NCBI GenBank assembly: GCA_963829845.1
Contig: CAWHKD010000008.1
Location: forward strand, 1 to 59,997
DNA from: Gaiellasilicea sp963829845
GTDB lineage: Bacteria; Actinomycetota; Thermoleophilia; Gaiellales; Gaiellaceae
DNA length: 59,997 bases
Direction of reading: 5' to 3'
Shown here: in pieces, positions 24,611 through 33,650 of the stretch
Layout: each line of letters starts with the position of its first letter
How positions within the stretch are numbered: the first letter of the stretch is position 1
Position numbers and translations under genes: made by a program
The notes under the pieces: generated by a model
What the model was told of the DNA's origin: nothing
Seen by the model: the letters and a program-made list of their open reading frames with translations, nothing else
The model's database searches: none

Positions 24611-25954
24611 TCAGCCGTGCACGGGTCGGAGGAAGTGGTTGACGGCCCGGCGGCCGATCTTCTCGCCGTGGCGCGTCCCCGTCTCCACCGCGTCGCGGAA
24701 GTGGAACCCGACGTAGATGCGGGAGACCGCGTTCTCGTCGGCCGCCTGGGAGAAGCTGGTGAAGTGACGCAGGGTCGGCGAGGCGTCGCTGCACGTCTGT
24801 CCTGCGGGCAGTGTGAAGCTGCAGGCGGAGATGCTCATCTCATCGGTCTTGAAGAACTGCTTCAGGACCTCCGCTGCGGTTCCGCCCTCGACAGCGTGTC
24901 CGGAGTCGTAGTCCGGGATGGGCGGCGTCTGGACCAGCGGAGTCCATGTCGGGTCGGCAATCGTCGCCGGGTTGTCGTCGATGGCGGCGAGCCGGATGGC
25001 GGTCACCGGCCGCCAGAAGCGGTAGTGGTACTTGGTCTCGAAGGTGCCGATGTAGCCGTCCGCCATGGCCAGGTTCAGCAGGCCGAACAGTCGTGCGCTC
25101 TCCCAGACGTCGATTCCCTCTGCGGTCGCGACCGACCGGGTGAGGCGGTTCCACGCGAGCGGCGAACTCTCGACCCAGAACAGGGCGATCTCCGTCTGCT
25201 CGTCCGTGCGCGCGCTGGGCGTGGTGACGCCGTCGCCGCCGAGGCCCTTAACCTCGTTGACATCCGCGGCGTACTTGTGGCTGGTCAGCGAGTACGGTGG
25301 CCCGGGACGGAATTGCGAGCCGTCGTGCAGCACGAATGGAGTGACCTCGCCCCAGTGCGGGGCGAACGCGAAGGGGGTGCCCGGTGTGTAGCGGTACTCG
25401 CCGGGCGCCGTGCCCTCCTGGTACGTCGGATCGATCGGCGGTGTGTTGAAGCCGTCCCCGGAACGCAAGGCAAGGATCGCTGCCGCAGCCGCTTGTCCCA
25501 GGGCCACACCCTGTGACCTCGCCGGTCCACTCGGAATCGCCGCGAGCGCGGCCGCGTAGTCCGACTCGACGCTGGCGATCCCGCCGTTGATGCAGTCCGC
25601 AGGGAGGAAGAACGAGAACGAGCCGAGTACCGTGACCAGGACGTCACGCGCGGCAGCCGCAACCGCTGCGTCCGGCGACGTCCCTGGCGGCGCGTTGAGG
25701 CTCGCCGCGTAGGGGCGCGACCGGCGGTCGATGGCATTCAGCGCGTCATGAGCGGCCACGTGCATCATCGCGTACATGCGTGCTTCCTGCGGCGCGAAGC
25801 CACCAAGGAAGCATGCCGCGAGCACGGCCTCGCCGGCGTTCGCGTTCCAGGCGATCACTGCGTTGGGCTCCGATCCCGGTGCCGACGCCGACGCGCCTGT
25901 GAGAGACACTCCAACCGCCAGGCAGGCGGTAAGAACGAGCAATCGAATCCTCAT
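24611..25954 (-). CDS. Secreted vanadium-haloperoxidase/PAP2-like protein
   Basis: 447 residues from the ATG at 25952-25954, which has GGAGAGG upstream. A signal peptide (MRIRLLVLTACLAVGVSLTGASASA) is followed by an alpha-helical domain. Vanadium haloperoxidase-like sites are visible: KYHYRFWRPVTAIR, the phosphate/vanadate loop PDYDSGHAVEGG, and RIYVGFHFRDAVETGTRHGEKIGR. Such secreted proteins are usually annotated vanadium-dependent haloperoxidase; whether it oxidises halides or acts as a phosphatase is not clear from sequence. It stands alone, convergent with the peptidase gene. Confidence 0.88.
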   Translation of the reverse strand: MRIRLLVLTACLAVGVSLTGASASAPGSEPNAVIAWNANAGEAVLAACFLGGFAPQEARMYAMMHVAAHDALNAIDRRSRPYAASLNAPPGTSPDAAVAAAARDVLVTVLGSFSFFLPADCINGGIASVESDYAAALAAIPSGPARSQGVALGQAAAAAILALRSGDGFNTPPIDPTYQEGTAPGEYRYTPGTPFAFAPHWGEVTPFVLHDGSQFRPGPPYSLTSHKYAADVNEVKGLGGDGVTTPSARTDEQTEIALFWVESSPLAWNRLTRSVATAEGIDVWESARLFGLLNLAMADGYIGTFETKYHYRFWRPVTAIRLAAIDDNPATIADPTWTPLVQTPPIPDYDSGHAVEGGTAAEVLKQFFKTDEMSISACSFTLPAGQTCSDASPTLRHFTSFSQAADENAVSRIYVGFHFRDAVETGTRHGEKIGRRAVNHFLRPVHG

Positions 25955-26394
25955 GGTCAATTCCTCTCCGGACGGAACCACTTCGACGACACGCTTCGAG
26001 CGCATCGGACTCGGTCCGTGCGCGGCGTCTCAGATCGACGACGCGTCGATAAACGAAGAAGCAGATCTCGTCCTACGGACTGGATGCTGCGGCCCAAGCG
26101 GACGCGCCTCCGTCGCGTCAACTCCCGCATCGTCGAGCGTGCCTGGTCGCATCCAGAGTCCTCGTACCCCGGCGGCCGGTCGGTCGCCGCGGGAATCGAG
26201 CGAGCGGACCTCGTCGCGCAACGCATGCATTGGCACGCTCCTTCGCCGTCATCGTGTCACGAACGGCAACAGAAGTCAGCCCGGCGTAAACTCGCCGATT
26301 GCGAGCTGAGGGCTGCGATGCCGACGTGTTCCGCGACATTCGAGCGCGGCGTCCTCTTCCCCGCTCGTCGCGGGCGACGTCTAGCGCAGGTCGG
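25955..26394. other. Gene-free interval upstream of the haloperoxidase gene
   Basis: About 440 bases between the haloperoxidase start and the end of NAD-GDH, less biased in composition than its neighbours. Short open frames on both strands show no recognisable domain. It contains the haloperoxidase promoter region; I see no tRNA, strong terminator or repeat. Confidence 0.5.
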
Positions 26395-29300
26395 CTACGC
26401 GGAAGGCGGCGCTGTCGCGGGCTGCTCTTCCACCTGGCCGGCCCCGGAAGACTGAATCAGGTTCCGGAGCTCGCGCACGGCCACCGAGAGCCGCGCGAGG
26501 TCGAGCGCACCGCCTGAGCGGATGTCAGCGAGCACCTGTCGCGAGCGCTCGACGGCTGCGGCGTTCTCCCGCAGCCAGCTCTCGACGAGCTCCCGCGCCG
26601 GCTGGCCGTTCGCGCCCGAACGGACGACGTGCGCCGTCAGGCTCGCTTGTTCCGCATAGACGTCGTCCCGCAAGGCAGCCCGGGCCATCGCCTTCCAGCG
26701 TGTGTCGCGCGGCAGGCCGACGATCCGGTCGCGCAGCCACTGCAGCTGGAGCCGCTCTCCCAGCCCGAAGTACGTCTCGGCCACCGAGGTGACGTCGAGC
26801 CCCCACGAGCCGGCGATCTCGACGAGGTCCGGGGCCGGCACGAGCGAGAGCAGCCGTGAGACCTGGCCGGCGAGGTCGTCCGGGACGCCGTCGTCGGTGA
26901 GCACGTTCGCGCGCGCCTTCGCCTCCTCGATCGCGGACGCTCCCAGCAGCGTCGGCAGCGCCTGTGCGACCGCAGCTGCGCCTGGTGCGTAGCGCGCGAC
27001 AGTCTCGGCGATGTCGAGCGGCCGGCGACGGTGGCGGAGGAGCCAGCGCGTCGTCCGCTCGAGCAGAATGCGGGAGCGCAGCAGCATCGCCGTCTGGGTG
27101 GCGGCCGGCACTTTGCCGTCGAGCGCCTCGACGGCCGCCCAGAGCTCACGCAGCCCAGTCACTTCGCGCGCCGCCGTGTAGGCGCGGGCGATCTCATCCG
27201 GTGCGGCGCCGGTCTCGTCACCGAGCCGGTACAGGAACGTCGTGCCGGCCCGGTTGACGAGGTCATTCGCGATCCTCGTCGCGATGATCTCGCGGCGCAG
27301 CGGGTGCTGTTCCAGCTGCTCGGGGAAGCGTTCGCGCAGGGGGGTCGGGAAGTAGAGCGCCAGCTCCCCGGCGAGATGAGGGTCGTCAGGCAGGTCGGAC
27401 GCCAGCAGCGCCTGCGAGAGCGCGACCTTCGTGTGCGAGAGCAGGATCGCGAACTCGGGGGCGGTCAGCCCGCCGCCGGCTGCGGCACGATCCTCGAATG
27501 CCTCGATGCTCGGCAGGAACTCGAGCTCGCGGTTGAGCACGCCGGCCTGCTCGAGGCTCCGCACGTAGCGCTCGTGCACATCCGCCATGGATGCGGCCTG
27601 CGTCGCGGAACTCGTCAGCACCTGCGCCTGGTCGTAATTGTCACGCAGAACGAGCGCCGAGAGTTCGTCGGTCATCTCGGCCAGGAGCTCGTTCCGCTGC
27701 TTCCCCGTCAGGTCGCCGGCGGCGACGATCGCGTCGAGCAGGATCTTGATGTTGACCTCATGGTCGGAGCAGTCGACGCCCGCCGAGTTGTCGATCGCGT
27801 CCATGAAGATGCGGCCGCCGCCGAGCGCGTACGCGACCCGCGCGCGCTGAGTGAAGCCGAGGTTGCCGCCCTCGCCGACCACACGCGCCCGGAGTTCCTC
27901 TGCATCGACGCGGACAGCGTCGTTCGCGCGGTCGCCCACCTCGGCGTGCCGCTCGTCGCGCGCCTTCACGTAGGTGCCGATGCCGCCGTTCCAGAGCAGG
28001 TCGACGGGCGCTTGCAGGAGCGTCCGGATCAGCTCAGCCGGCGTCAGCAGCTCGGCCCCCGTACCGAGTGCCGCCCGCACCTCGGGTGCAAGCGGGATCG
28101 ACTTGGCGGTGCGGGGAAAGACGCCGCCGCCCGGCGAGATCAGCGCCGCGCCGTAGTCGGCCCAGGACGAGCCCGGCAGCCGGAAGAGGCGCTCGCGCTC
28201 GCGGTAGCTCTGTTCCGGGTCGGGGTCCGGGTCGAGGAAGACGTGCCGGTGGTCGAAGGCGCCGACCAGCTTGATGTGGCGGGAGAGCAGCATCCCGTTC
28301 CCGAACACGTCGCCGGACATGTCGCCGATCCCAACCGCGGTGAAGTCAGTGGTCTCGACATCCATTCCGAGAGCGCGGAAGTGCCGTCGCACCGACTCCC
28401 AGGCACCGCGGGCCGTGATCCCCATCGCCTTGTGGTCGTAGCCGGCCGACCCCCCCGACGCGAACGCGTCGCCGAGCCAGAACCCGTACTCCTCCGAGAT
28501 CGCGTTCGCGATGTCCGAGAACGTCGCCGTCCCCTTGTCGGCGGCGACGACGAGGTACGGGTCGTCCCCGTCGTGCCGGACGACGTCGCGGGGCGGCACG
28601 AGCTCGCCGCCGGCGATCGTGTCGGTGATGTCGAGGAGGCCGCGCATGAAGGTGCGGTAGCACTCGACGACCTCTGCAAGCAGGGCGGTACGGTCGTCGC
28701 CGGCCGGCGGCCGCTTGACGACGAAGCCTCCCTTCGCTCCCACCGGCACGATCACCGCGTTCTTGACGGACTGTGCCTTCATCAGGCCGAGCACCTCGGT
28801 GCGGAAGTCCTCCTTCCGGTCCGACCAGCGGATGCCGCCGCGGGCGACCTTGCCGCCGCGCAGGTGCACCGCCTCGACCCGGGTCGAGTAGACGTAGACC
28901 TCGAACATCGGCCGCGGCTCGGGCAGGTCCGGAATCCGCTTCGGATCGAGCTTGAGCGAGAGATAGGGCTTCGCCCGCCCGGCCTCGTCCGCCTGGAAGT
29001 AGTTCGTCCGCAGCACGGCCCGAACCGTCTTGAGGAAGCCGCGCAGGATCCTGTCCTCGTCCAGGCTCGCGACGCCGTCGACGATTTCGGCCAGCCGGAC
29101 CTCGAGCGTTCGCGCCTGCTCGTCCGCGTCGGCTGGACGGGCCGGGTCGAGTCGGAGCACGAACAGCTCGACGAGGCCTCGAGCGACGTCGGCGTGCTCG
29201 GCGAGCGCGTCCTCCATGTACGTCTGGCTGAAGGTGCTTCCCGCCTGGCGCAGGTACTTCGCGATCGCGCGCAGGATCGTGATCTCCCGTGCGGTGAGAC

Positions 29301-31263
29301 GGGCCGCGAGGACGAGTCGGTTGAAGCCGTCGTTCTCTGCGTCGCCTCGCCAGACCTGCTCGAACGCGTGCTGGAAGGTCTGACGCAAGTCCTCGACGTG
29401 CAACTCCGCGCCGAGGTCATGCTGGAGCCCGAAGTCGTAGATCCACACGGAGTCCCCTCCGACCGGCCGCAGCTCGTATGGCCGCTCGTCGCTGACCCGC
29501 ACGCCCATGTTCTCGAGCAGCGGCAGCACGTCCGAGAGCAGGATCGGCCGCCCGGCGCGGACGACCTTGAAGGCAAGCTGGTCAACGGTCGAGTCGAGAG
29601 GGGCGTAGAGGCTGAGGCCGAGGTCGTCCGGCGATGTCAGCCCTTCGATCCGGTCGAGGTCGTGCACCGCTTGACGCGGTGTGAAGTCGTCGCGGTAGGC
29701 GCCGGGGAACGAGTCGCCGTAGCGCTCGTGCAGCGCGAGCGCGCCCTCTTCACCGGCATGGTCGACGAGCGCGTCGCGGAGATCGTCCGACCATGCGCGC
29801 GTGGCCGCGGCGAGGCGCGCCTCGATCTCGCCGACGTCGTAGTCGGGCACCGAGCCGGGCTCGGTGTAGACGACGTAGTGCAGGCGGGCCAGCACCGATT
29901 CGGAGATGCGGGTCGTGTAGTCGGCGCTCTCGCCGCCGAACGCCTCCTGGAGGATCTCCTGGATCTTGCGCCGGTTCTCGGTGTTGAACCGCTCGCGCGG
30001 GATGAAGACCAGGCAGGAGAGGAAGCGGCCGAACACATCGCGACGGACGAAGAGCCGGACGCGGCGGCGCTCACCGAGATGGAGGATGCCGAGTGCGATC
30101 TCGAGCAGCTCCTGGTCTGTGATCTGGAACAGCTCGTCCCGCGGGTACGTCTCGAGGATCTCGATCAGCGCCTTGTGGTCATGGCTGCCGGGCAGCAGCC
30201 CGGAGCGATCGAGCACGCTCTGCACCTTCCGGCGTAGCAGGGGGATCTCCCACGGGCTCGCGCTGTACACGGTGTGGGTGAAGAGACCGAGGAAGCGGCG
30301 TTCCGATTTCACCTCGCCGGACTCGTCGAACCGCTTCACACCGACATAGTCGAGATAGGCCGGTCGGTGGACGGTCGCCCGCGAATTGGCCTTGGTCAGG
30401 TTGAGCAGGGTCTTCGCGCGCGCGAGCCTGCGCACCTCCGGCGTCAGCTTCGAGAAGCTGAGCGAGTGGGGCTGCTCGCCCGTGACGCGGAGGATGCCGA
30501 GGCCGGTCCCGTCCACCGAGGCCAGCACGTCCTCGCCGCCCTCGGTCCGGATCTCGTACTCGCGGTAGCCCAGGAAGGTGAAGTGGTCGTCGTGCATCCA
30601 CTGCAGCAGCGCACGCGCCTCGTCGAGCTCCTCCTCCGGGACCGGGGGCGGCGACTGCTCGAGCTCGGCGATCGCCTCATGCACCTCAGCGCGCATCGCC
30701 TGCCAGTCCTCGACCGCCGCGGCCACGTCGCCGAGCACGCGCTCGAGGTCGCCGCGAAGCCGTTCGAGCGCGTCCAGGTCGGCGATGCGGTCGATCTCGA
30801 CATGGATCAGCGACTCCGGCTTCCCGTCCTCGCCGCCGACCTCGAGCAGTCGTCCATCGCCGTCCCGGCGGAGGCGCATGATCGGCCGCGTGACGAGATG
30901 CATCGCGCTGCCGTGCCGTGTCACCTCCATCGTCACCGAGTCGACGAGGAACGGCATGTCGGCGATCACGGTTTCGATGACCGTGTACGGCGATTCCCAG
31001 CCGTGCTCCTCGACGTTCGGGTTGTACACGTGCACCTTCAGCTCGCCCGGGCGGCGGAGGCGCGCGAGCCGCCAGTGCGCCATCGCCGCGCCGTACACAT
31101 CGAGATCGTTGCGGCCGGCGAGGTCGTCCGGCGCCGCGTTCGCGTAGTACGCGCGCACGAAGCGCTCGACGTCGTCCGCCTCGTCGGGTTCGAGCCGTTC
31201 GCGGACGCGCGCAACCGCGCTCTCGAGCAGTGCCGCCTTCGTTTCAGCCGGGCTCGTGGTCAC
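26395..31263 (-). CDS. gdhB: Large NAD-specific glutamate dehydrogenase (Bac_GDH family)
   Basis: About 1622 residues from the GTG at 31261-31263 (TTSPAETKAALLES). Oxidatively deaminates glutamate to 2-oxoglutarate. N-terminal ACT-like regulatory part: EHGWESPYTVIETVIADMPFLVDSVTMEV and the later LGYREYEIRTEGGEDV. Catalytic region: RVEAVHLRGGKVARGGIRWSDRKEDFRTEVLGLMKAQSVKNAVIVPVGAKGGFV. The NAD domain shows GDMSGDVFGNGMLLS and the SPGGGVFPR block, then LWNGGIGTYVKA. The length and order match the 180-kDa L_180 class of NAD-GDH. The frame extends upstream without a family match, so the GTG is preferred. Confidence 0.95.
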   Translation of the reverse strand: MTTSPAETKAALLESAVARVRERLEPDEADDVERFVRAYYANAAPDDLAGRNDLDVYGAAMAHWRLARLRRPGELKVHVYNPNVEEHGWESPYTVIETVIADMPFLVDSVTMEVTRHGSAMHLVTRPIMRLRRDGDGRLLEVGGEDGKPESLIHVEIDRIADLDALERLRGDLERVLGDVAAAVEDWQAMRAEVHEAIAELEQSPPPVPEEELDEARALLQWMHDDHFTFLGYREYEIRTEGGEDVLASVDGTGLGILRVTGEQPHSLSFSKLTPEVRRLARAKTLLNLTKANSRATVHRPAYLDYVGVKRFDESGEVKSERRFLGLFTHTVYSASPWEIPLLRRKVQSVLDRSGLLPGSHDHKALIEILETYPRDELFQITDQELLEIALGILHLGERRRVRLFVRRDVFGRFLSCLVFIPRERFNTENRRKIQEILQEAFGGESADYTTRISESVLARLHYVVYTEPGSVPDYDVGEIEARLAAATRAWSDDLRDALVDHAGEEGALALHERYGDSFPGAYRDDFTPRQAVHDLDRIEGLTSPDDLGLSLYAPLDSTVDQLAFKVVRAGRPILLSDVLPLLENMGVRVSDERPYELRPVGGDSVWIYDFGLQHDLGAELHVEDLRQTFQHAFEQVWRGDAENDGFNRLVLAARLTAREITILRAIAKYLRQAGSTFSQTYMEDALAEHADVARGLVELFVLRLDPARPADADEQARTLEVRLAEIVDGVASLDEDRILRGFLKTVRAVLRTNYFQADEAGRAKPYLSLKLDPKRIPDLPEPRPMFEVYVYSTRVEAVHLRGGKVARGGIRWSDRKEDFRTEVLGLMKAQSVKNAVIVPVGAKGGFVVKRPPAGDDRTALLAEVVECYRTFMRGLLDITDTIAGGELVPPRDVVRHDGDDPYLVVAADKGTATFSDIANAISEEYGFWLGDAFASGGSAGYDHKAMGITARGAWESVRRHFRALGMDVETTDFTAVGIGDMSGDVFGNGMLLSRHIKLVGAFDHRHVFLDPDPDPEQSYRERERLFRLPGSSWADYGAALISPGGGVFPRTAKSIPLAPEVRAALGTGAELLTPAELIRTLLQAPVDLLWNGGIGTYVKARDERHAEVGDRANDAVRVDAEELRARVVGEGGNLGFTQRARVAYALGGGRIFMDAIDNSAGVDCSDHEVNIKILLDAIVAAGDLTGKQRNELLAEMTDELSALVLRDNYDQAQVLTSSATQAASMADVHERYVRSLEQAGVLNRELEFLPSIEAFEDRAAAGGGLTAPEFAILLSHTKVALSQALLASDLPDDPHLAGELALYFPTPLRERFPEQLEQHPLRREIIATRIANDLVNRAGTTFLYRLGDETGAAPDEIARAYTAAREVTGLRELWAAVEALDGKVPAATQTAMLLRSRILLERTTRWLLRHRRRPLDIAETVARYAPGAAAVAQALPTLLGASAIEEAKARANVLTDDGVPDDLAGQVSRLLSLVPAPDLVEIAGSWGLDVTSVAETYFGLGERLQLQWLRDRIVGLPRDTRWKAMARAALRDDVYAEQASLTAHVVRSGANGQPARELVESWLRENAAAVERSRQVLADIRSGGALDLARLSVAVRELRNLIQSSGAGQVEEQPATAPPSA

Positions 31264-31329
31264 GGGTCGCTCGCCATCAGTATGACCCTCGCCGGCCGGT
31301 TCTGACCGTACGGCCGTAGACTCGCCTCG

Positions 31330-31731
31330 ATGCGAGCGGACGGCCGCGAACCGGACGTGATCCTCGACGTCGTCTTCGACCGAGGGCTCCTGTTCCTCGT
31401 CCTCGAGAACACCGGCGACGTGCCGGCGCACGGTGTGCGGGTCAAGTTCGGGGAGCGGTTCTCGGGCATCGGCGGTGCGACGCGGATCGACCGGCTGTCG
31501 CTGTTCCGCAAGCTCGAGTACCTCGCGCCGCGCAAGGCGATCGAGGTCTTCCTCGACCGGAGTGCGGACTATTTCGCGCGCGACGAGCCGACAAAGCTGA
31601 CCGCCGCGGTCAGCTGGCGCACGTCCGAGGGCGCACGGCGGCGCGCGTCGATCGTCCATGACCTCGAGATCTACCGCGATCTCGGCTACATCGACAGGGA
31701 GGTGCCTCAGCGTCGTGGCCATTCTGCGTGA
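31330..31731 (+). CDS. Beta-sandwich-like hypothetical protein paired with tail-tube-like gene
   Basis: 133 residues: VILDVVFDRGLLFLVLENTGDVPAHGVRVKFGERF resembles CARDB/Ig-like beta-sandwich strands, followed by SLFRKLEYLAPRKAIEVFLD and AAVSWRTSEGARRRASIVHDLEIY. No signal peptide or membrane segment. Its end overlaps the downstream gp19-like gene by 17 bases, so they are coupled; the pairing may indicate a minimal phage-tail-derived function. Divergent from NAD-GDH. Confidence 0.75.
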   Translation: MRADGREPDVILDVVFDRGLLFLVLENTGDVPAHGVRVKFGERFSGIGGATRIDRLSLFRKLEYLAPRKAIEVFLDRSADYFARDEPTKLTAAVSWRTSEGARRRASIVHDLEIYRDLGYIDREVPQRRGHSA

Positions 31732-32152
31732 AAACCCCTACCCGAACCACAACTTCGAGGTCAGCATCGTCGGGGTCACCGACGAGCTCCTCGGCTTCAG
31801 CGAGGTCGAGCTGCCGTCCGGCGAGATCGAGGTGATCGAGTACCGCGAGGGGAGAGACGCCAACACGATGCGCAAGCTGCCCGGGCTCGTCACCTACCCG
31901 AACGTGACGCTGAAGCGGGGCATCACCGGCCACCTCGAGCTCTACAACTGGTGGAAGTCCGCCCGCGACGGGAACATCCAGCGCGCCGACGTCTCGATCA
32001 AGCTGCTCGACGAGCAGCGCCGAGAGGTGATGCGCTGGAATCTGAGCCGTGCGTGGCCCGTCAAGCTCGAGACCGGCCCGCTGAACGCGGTTGCGAACGA
32101 GGTCGCGATCGAGACGCTCGAGCTCGCGCACGAGGGCTTCGAGCTCGAGTGA
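31715..32152 (+). CDS. Phage tail-tube protein, T4 gp19-like family
   Basis: 145 residues from the GTG at 31715. NPYPNHNFEVSI, GFSEVELPSGEIEVIEYREG, RKLPGLVTYPNVTLKRGIT, LELYNWWKSARDGN, RWNLSRAWPVKLETGPLNA and NEVAIETLELAHEGFEL are near-textbook for the T4 gp19/contractile tail-tube group also used by extracellular contractile injection systems. No sheath, baseplate, LysM or ATPase genes of such a system flank it; only the overlapping beta-sandwich gene does. It may be a domesticated orphan. Confidence 0.9.
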   Translation: MAILRENPYPNHNFEVSIVGVTDELLGFSEVELPSGEIEVIEYREGRDANTMRKLPGLVTYPNVTLKRGITGHLELYNWWKSARDGNIQRADVSIKLLDEQRREVMRWNLSRAWPVKLETGPLNAVANEVAIETLELAHEGFELE

Positions 32153-32155
32153 CGG

Positions 32156-32425
32156 CTACGGGAGCACGCGCACGTTGCGCTGCTCGTAGCTCGACAGCGG
32201 CGACACAGGCAGCACCCGCTCCGCGCCGGCCGGCGAGAACGAGCGCTCGCCGCGCCCGAAGGCCGCCGCGATCTCGTCCTCTGCCCGCTGCGCACGCCGT
32301 GCGCCGCGGACGCGCCAGGCCAGCTCACCCCGCTCGCTCCTCGCTTCGACGACCCAGGCCCGGCCGATCCCGGCGCGGCGCCCGGTCACCTCCCACACTA
32401 CGCCGAGCGGATCGGTGACCCGCAT
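32156..32425 (-). CDS. Small conserved hypothetical protein downstream of era
   Basis: 89 residues from the ATG at 32423-32425, which overlaps the era stop (ATGA). Sequence MRVTDPLGVVWEVTGRRAGIGRAWVVEARSE... shows a short beta-rich N-terminus and a mixed basic/acidic helix (GARRAQRAEDEIAAAFGRGE). No known family seen. The coupling argues that it is translated. Confidence 0.65.
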   Translation of the reverse strand: MRVTDPLGVVWEVTGRRAGIGRAWVVEARSERGELAWRVRGARRAQRAEDEIAAAFGRGERSFSPAGAERVLPVSPLSSYEQRNVRVLP

Positions 32426-33285
32426 CAGAGTCCGAGCCGCTCGAGCGCCGAGTCGTCCCGGCGCCACTTCGGGCGCACCTTGACCACGAGCTCGAGGAAG
32501 ATCCTGTGGCCGAGCAGCACCTCGATCTCCGGCCGGGCGCGCGTGCCGATCTCGCGGACCATCGAGCCCTTCTTGCCGACGAGGATTTGCTTCTGCGACT
32601 CGGTCTCGACGAGCACGAACGCGCGCAGGAGCTTCTCGTCCAGCTCGTCGATCTCGACTGAGATCGAGTGCGGCACCTCGTCCCGCGTCAGCTGCAGCGC
32701 CTTCTCCCTGATCAGCTCCGAGATCCGCTCCTCGTTCGTCTGGTCTGTCGCCGTCTCGCGCGCGAAGTAGGGCTGCCCTTCCGGGAGCAGATGAACGAGG
32801 TCGGCGCGCAGCTCGTCGATCCCGTCCTTCGTCTTCGCGCTGACGGGATGCAGCGCGTGGAAGTCGCCGAGCTGTGCGGCCGCCTTCATCTGCGTGATGA
32901 TGTGGCTCGGCTTCAGGTTGTCGACCTTGTTGACGGCGACGATCACCGGCTTGTCGAGCCCGTAGACGCGCCTGGCGATGAAGCGATCGCCCCCGCCGAC
33001 GCGGTCGCGCGCGGAGAGGACGAAGAGGATCGCGTCGATGTCCTCGAAGGACGTGTCGACGGTCTTCTGCATTCGCTGCGTCAGCTTGTCCATCGGCTTC
33101 TGGAAGCCGGGCAGGTCGACGAGCACGAGCTGCCAGTCCTCGTGGTTCGCGACGCCGAAGACGCGCCGTCGCGTCGTATTCGGTACCGCTGAGGTGATCG
33201 CGATCTTCTCGCCGACGAGGGCGTTGACGAGCGTCGACTTGCCGACGTTCGGCCGACCGGCGACCGCAACGAAACCGGACTTCAC
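32425..33285 (-). CDS. era: GTPase Era
   Basis: 286 residues from the GTG at 33283-33285. Ribosome-assembly GTPase that binds the 16S rRNA 3' end. G1 GRPNVGKST, switch region TRRRVFG, G3 DLPGF, G4 NKVD, G5 SAK, then a KH domain with ILVGKKGSMVREIGTRARPEIE. The GTG overlaps the cdd stop in GTGA, and the end overlaps the small downstream ORF. A longer reading frame upstream is open but belongs to cdd on the same strand in another frame. Confidence 0.97.
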   Translation of the reverse strand: MKSGFVAVAGRPNVGKSTLVNALVGEKIAITSAVPNTTRRRVFGVANHEDWQLVLVDLPGFQKPMDKLTQRMQKTVDTSFEDIDAILFVLSARDRVGGGDRFIARRVYGLDKPVIVAVNKVDNLKPSHIITQMKAAAQLGDFHALHPVSAKTKDGIDELRADLVHLLPEGQPYFARETATDQTNEERISELIREKALQLTRDEVPHSISVEIDELDEKLLRAFVLVETESQKQILVGKKGSMVREIGTRARPEIEVLLGHRIFLELVVKVRPKWRRDDSALERLGL

Positions 33286-33650
33286 GGGTCCGGGAAGTCC
33301 CACGTCTCCGGCAGGAGCCCCATCGCCTCGTAGGTGGCGACGGTGCCGTCCTCGCGACGGAAGCTCACCTCCGGGATCCGGAACTCCGCCAGCCACTGGC
33401 GGCAGCCGCCGCAGGGGGAGGCGTTGATCCCGATCGCAGCGATCCGGCCGGGGCCGTAACCCGCCGCGACCGCCGCCACGAGCGCGCTCTTCTCGGCGCA
33501 GACACCGAGCGGGTAGGCGGCGTTCTCGACGTTGACGCCTTCGAACTCACGCCCGTCGTCCGTGCGCACGACCGCGCCGACGTGGTAGTTCGAGTACGGC
33601 GCGTAGGCGCGGGCGGCGACCGCTTCGGCCTTCTCCACCAGTTCGGTCAC
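33282..33650 (-). CDS. cdd: Cytidine deaminase
   Basis: 122 residues. Deaminates cytidine/deoxycytidine in pyrimidine salvage. APYSNYHVGAVV, NVENAAYPLGVCAEKSAL (first zinc Cys and the catalytic Glu) and SPCGGCRQWLAEF (two zinc Cys) are all intact. ATG at 33648-33650 overlaps the preceding DgkA-PAP2 stop. Standard small CDA type. Confidence 0.97.
   Translation of the reverse strand: MTELVEKAEAVAARAYAPYSNYHVGAVVRTDDGREFEGVNVENAAYPLGVCAEKSALVAAVAAGYGPGRIAAIGINASPCGGCRQWLAEFRIPEVSFRREDGTVATYEAMGLLPETWDFPDP

Noticed and set aside
31330..32152. Prophage remnant around the tail-tube gene
   Set aside because: No other phage genes, integrase or composition change; neighbours on both sides are housekeeping genes.
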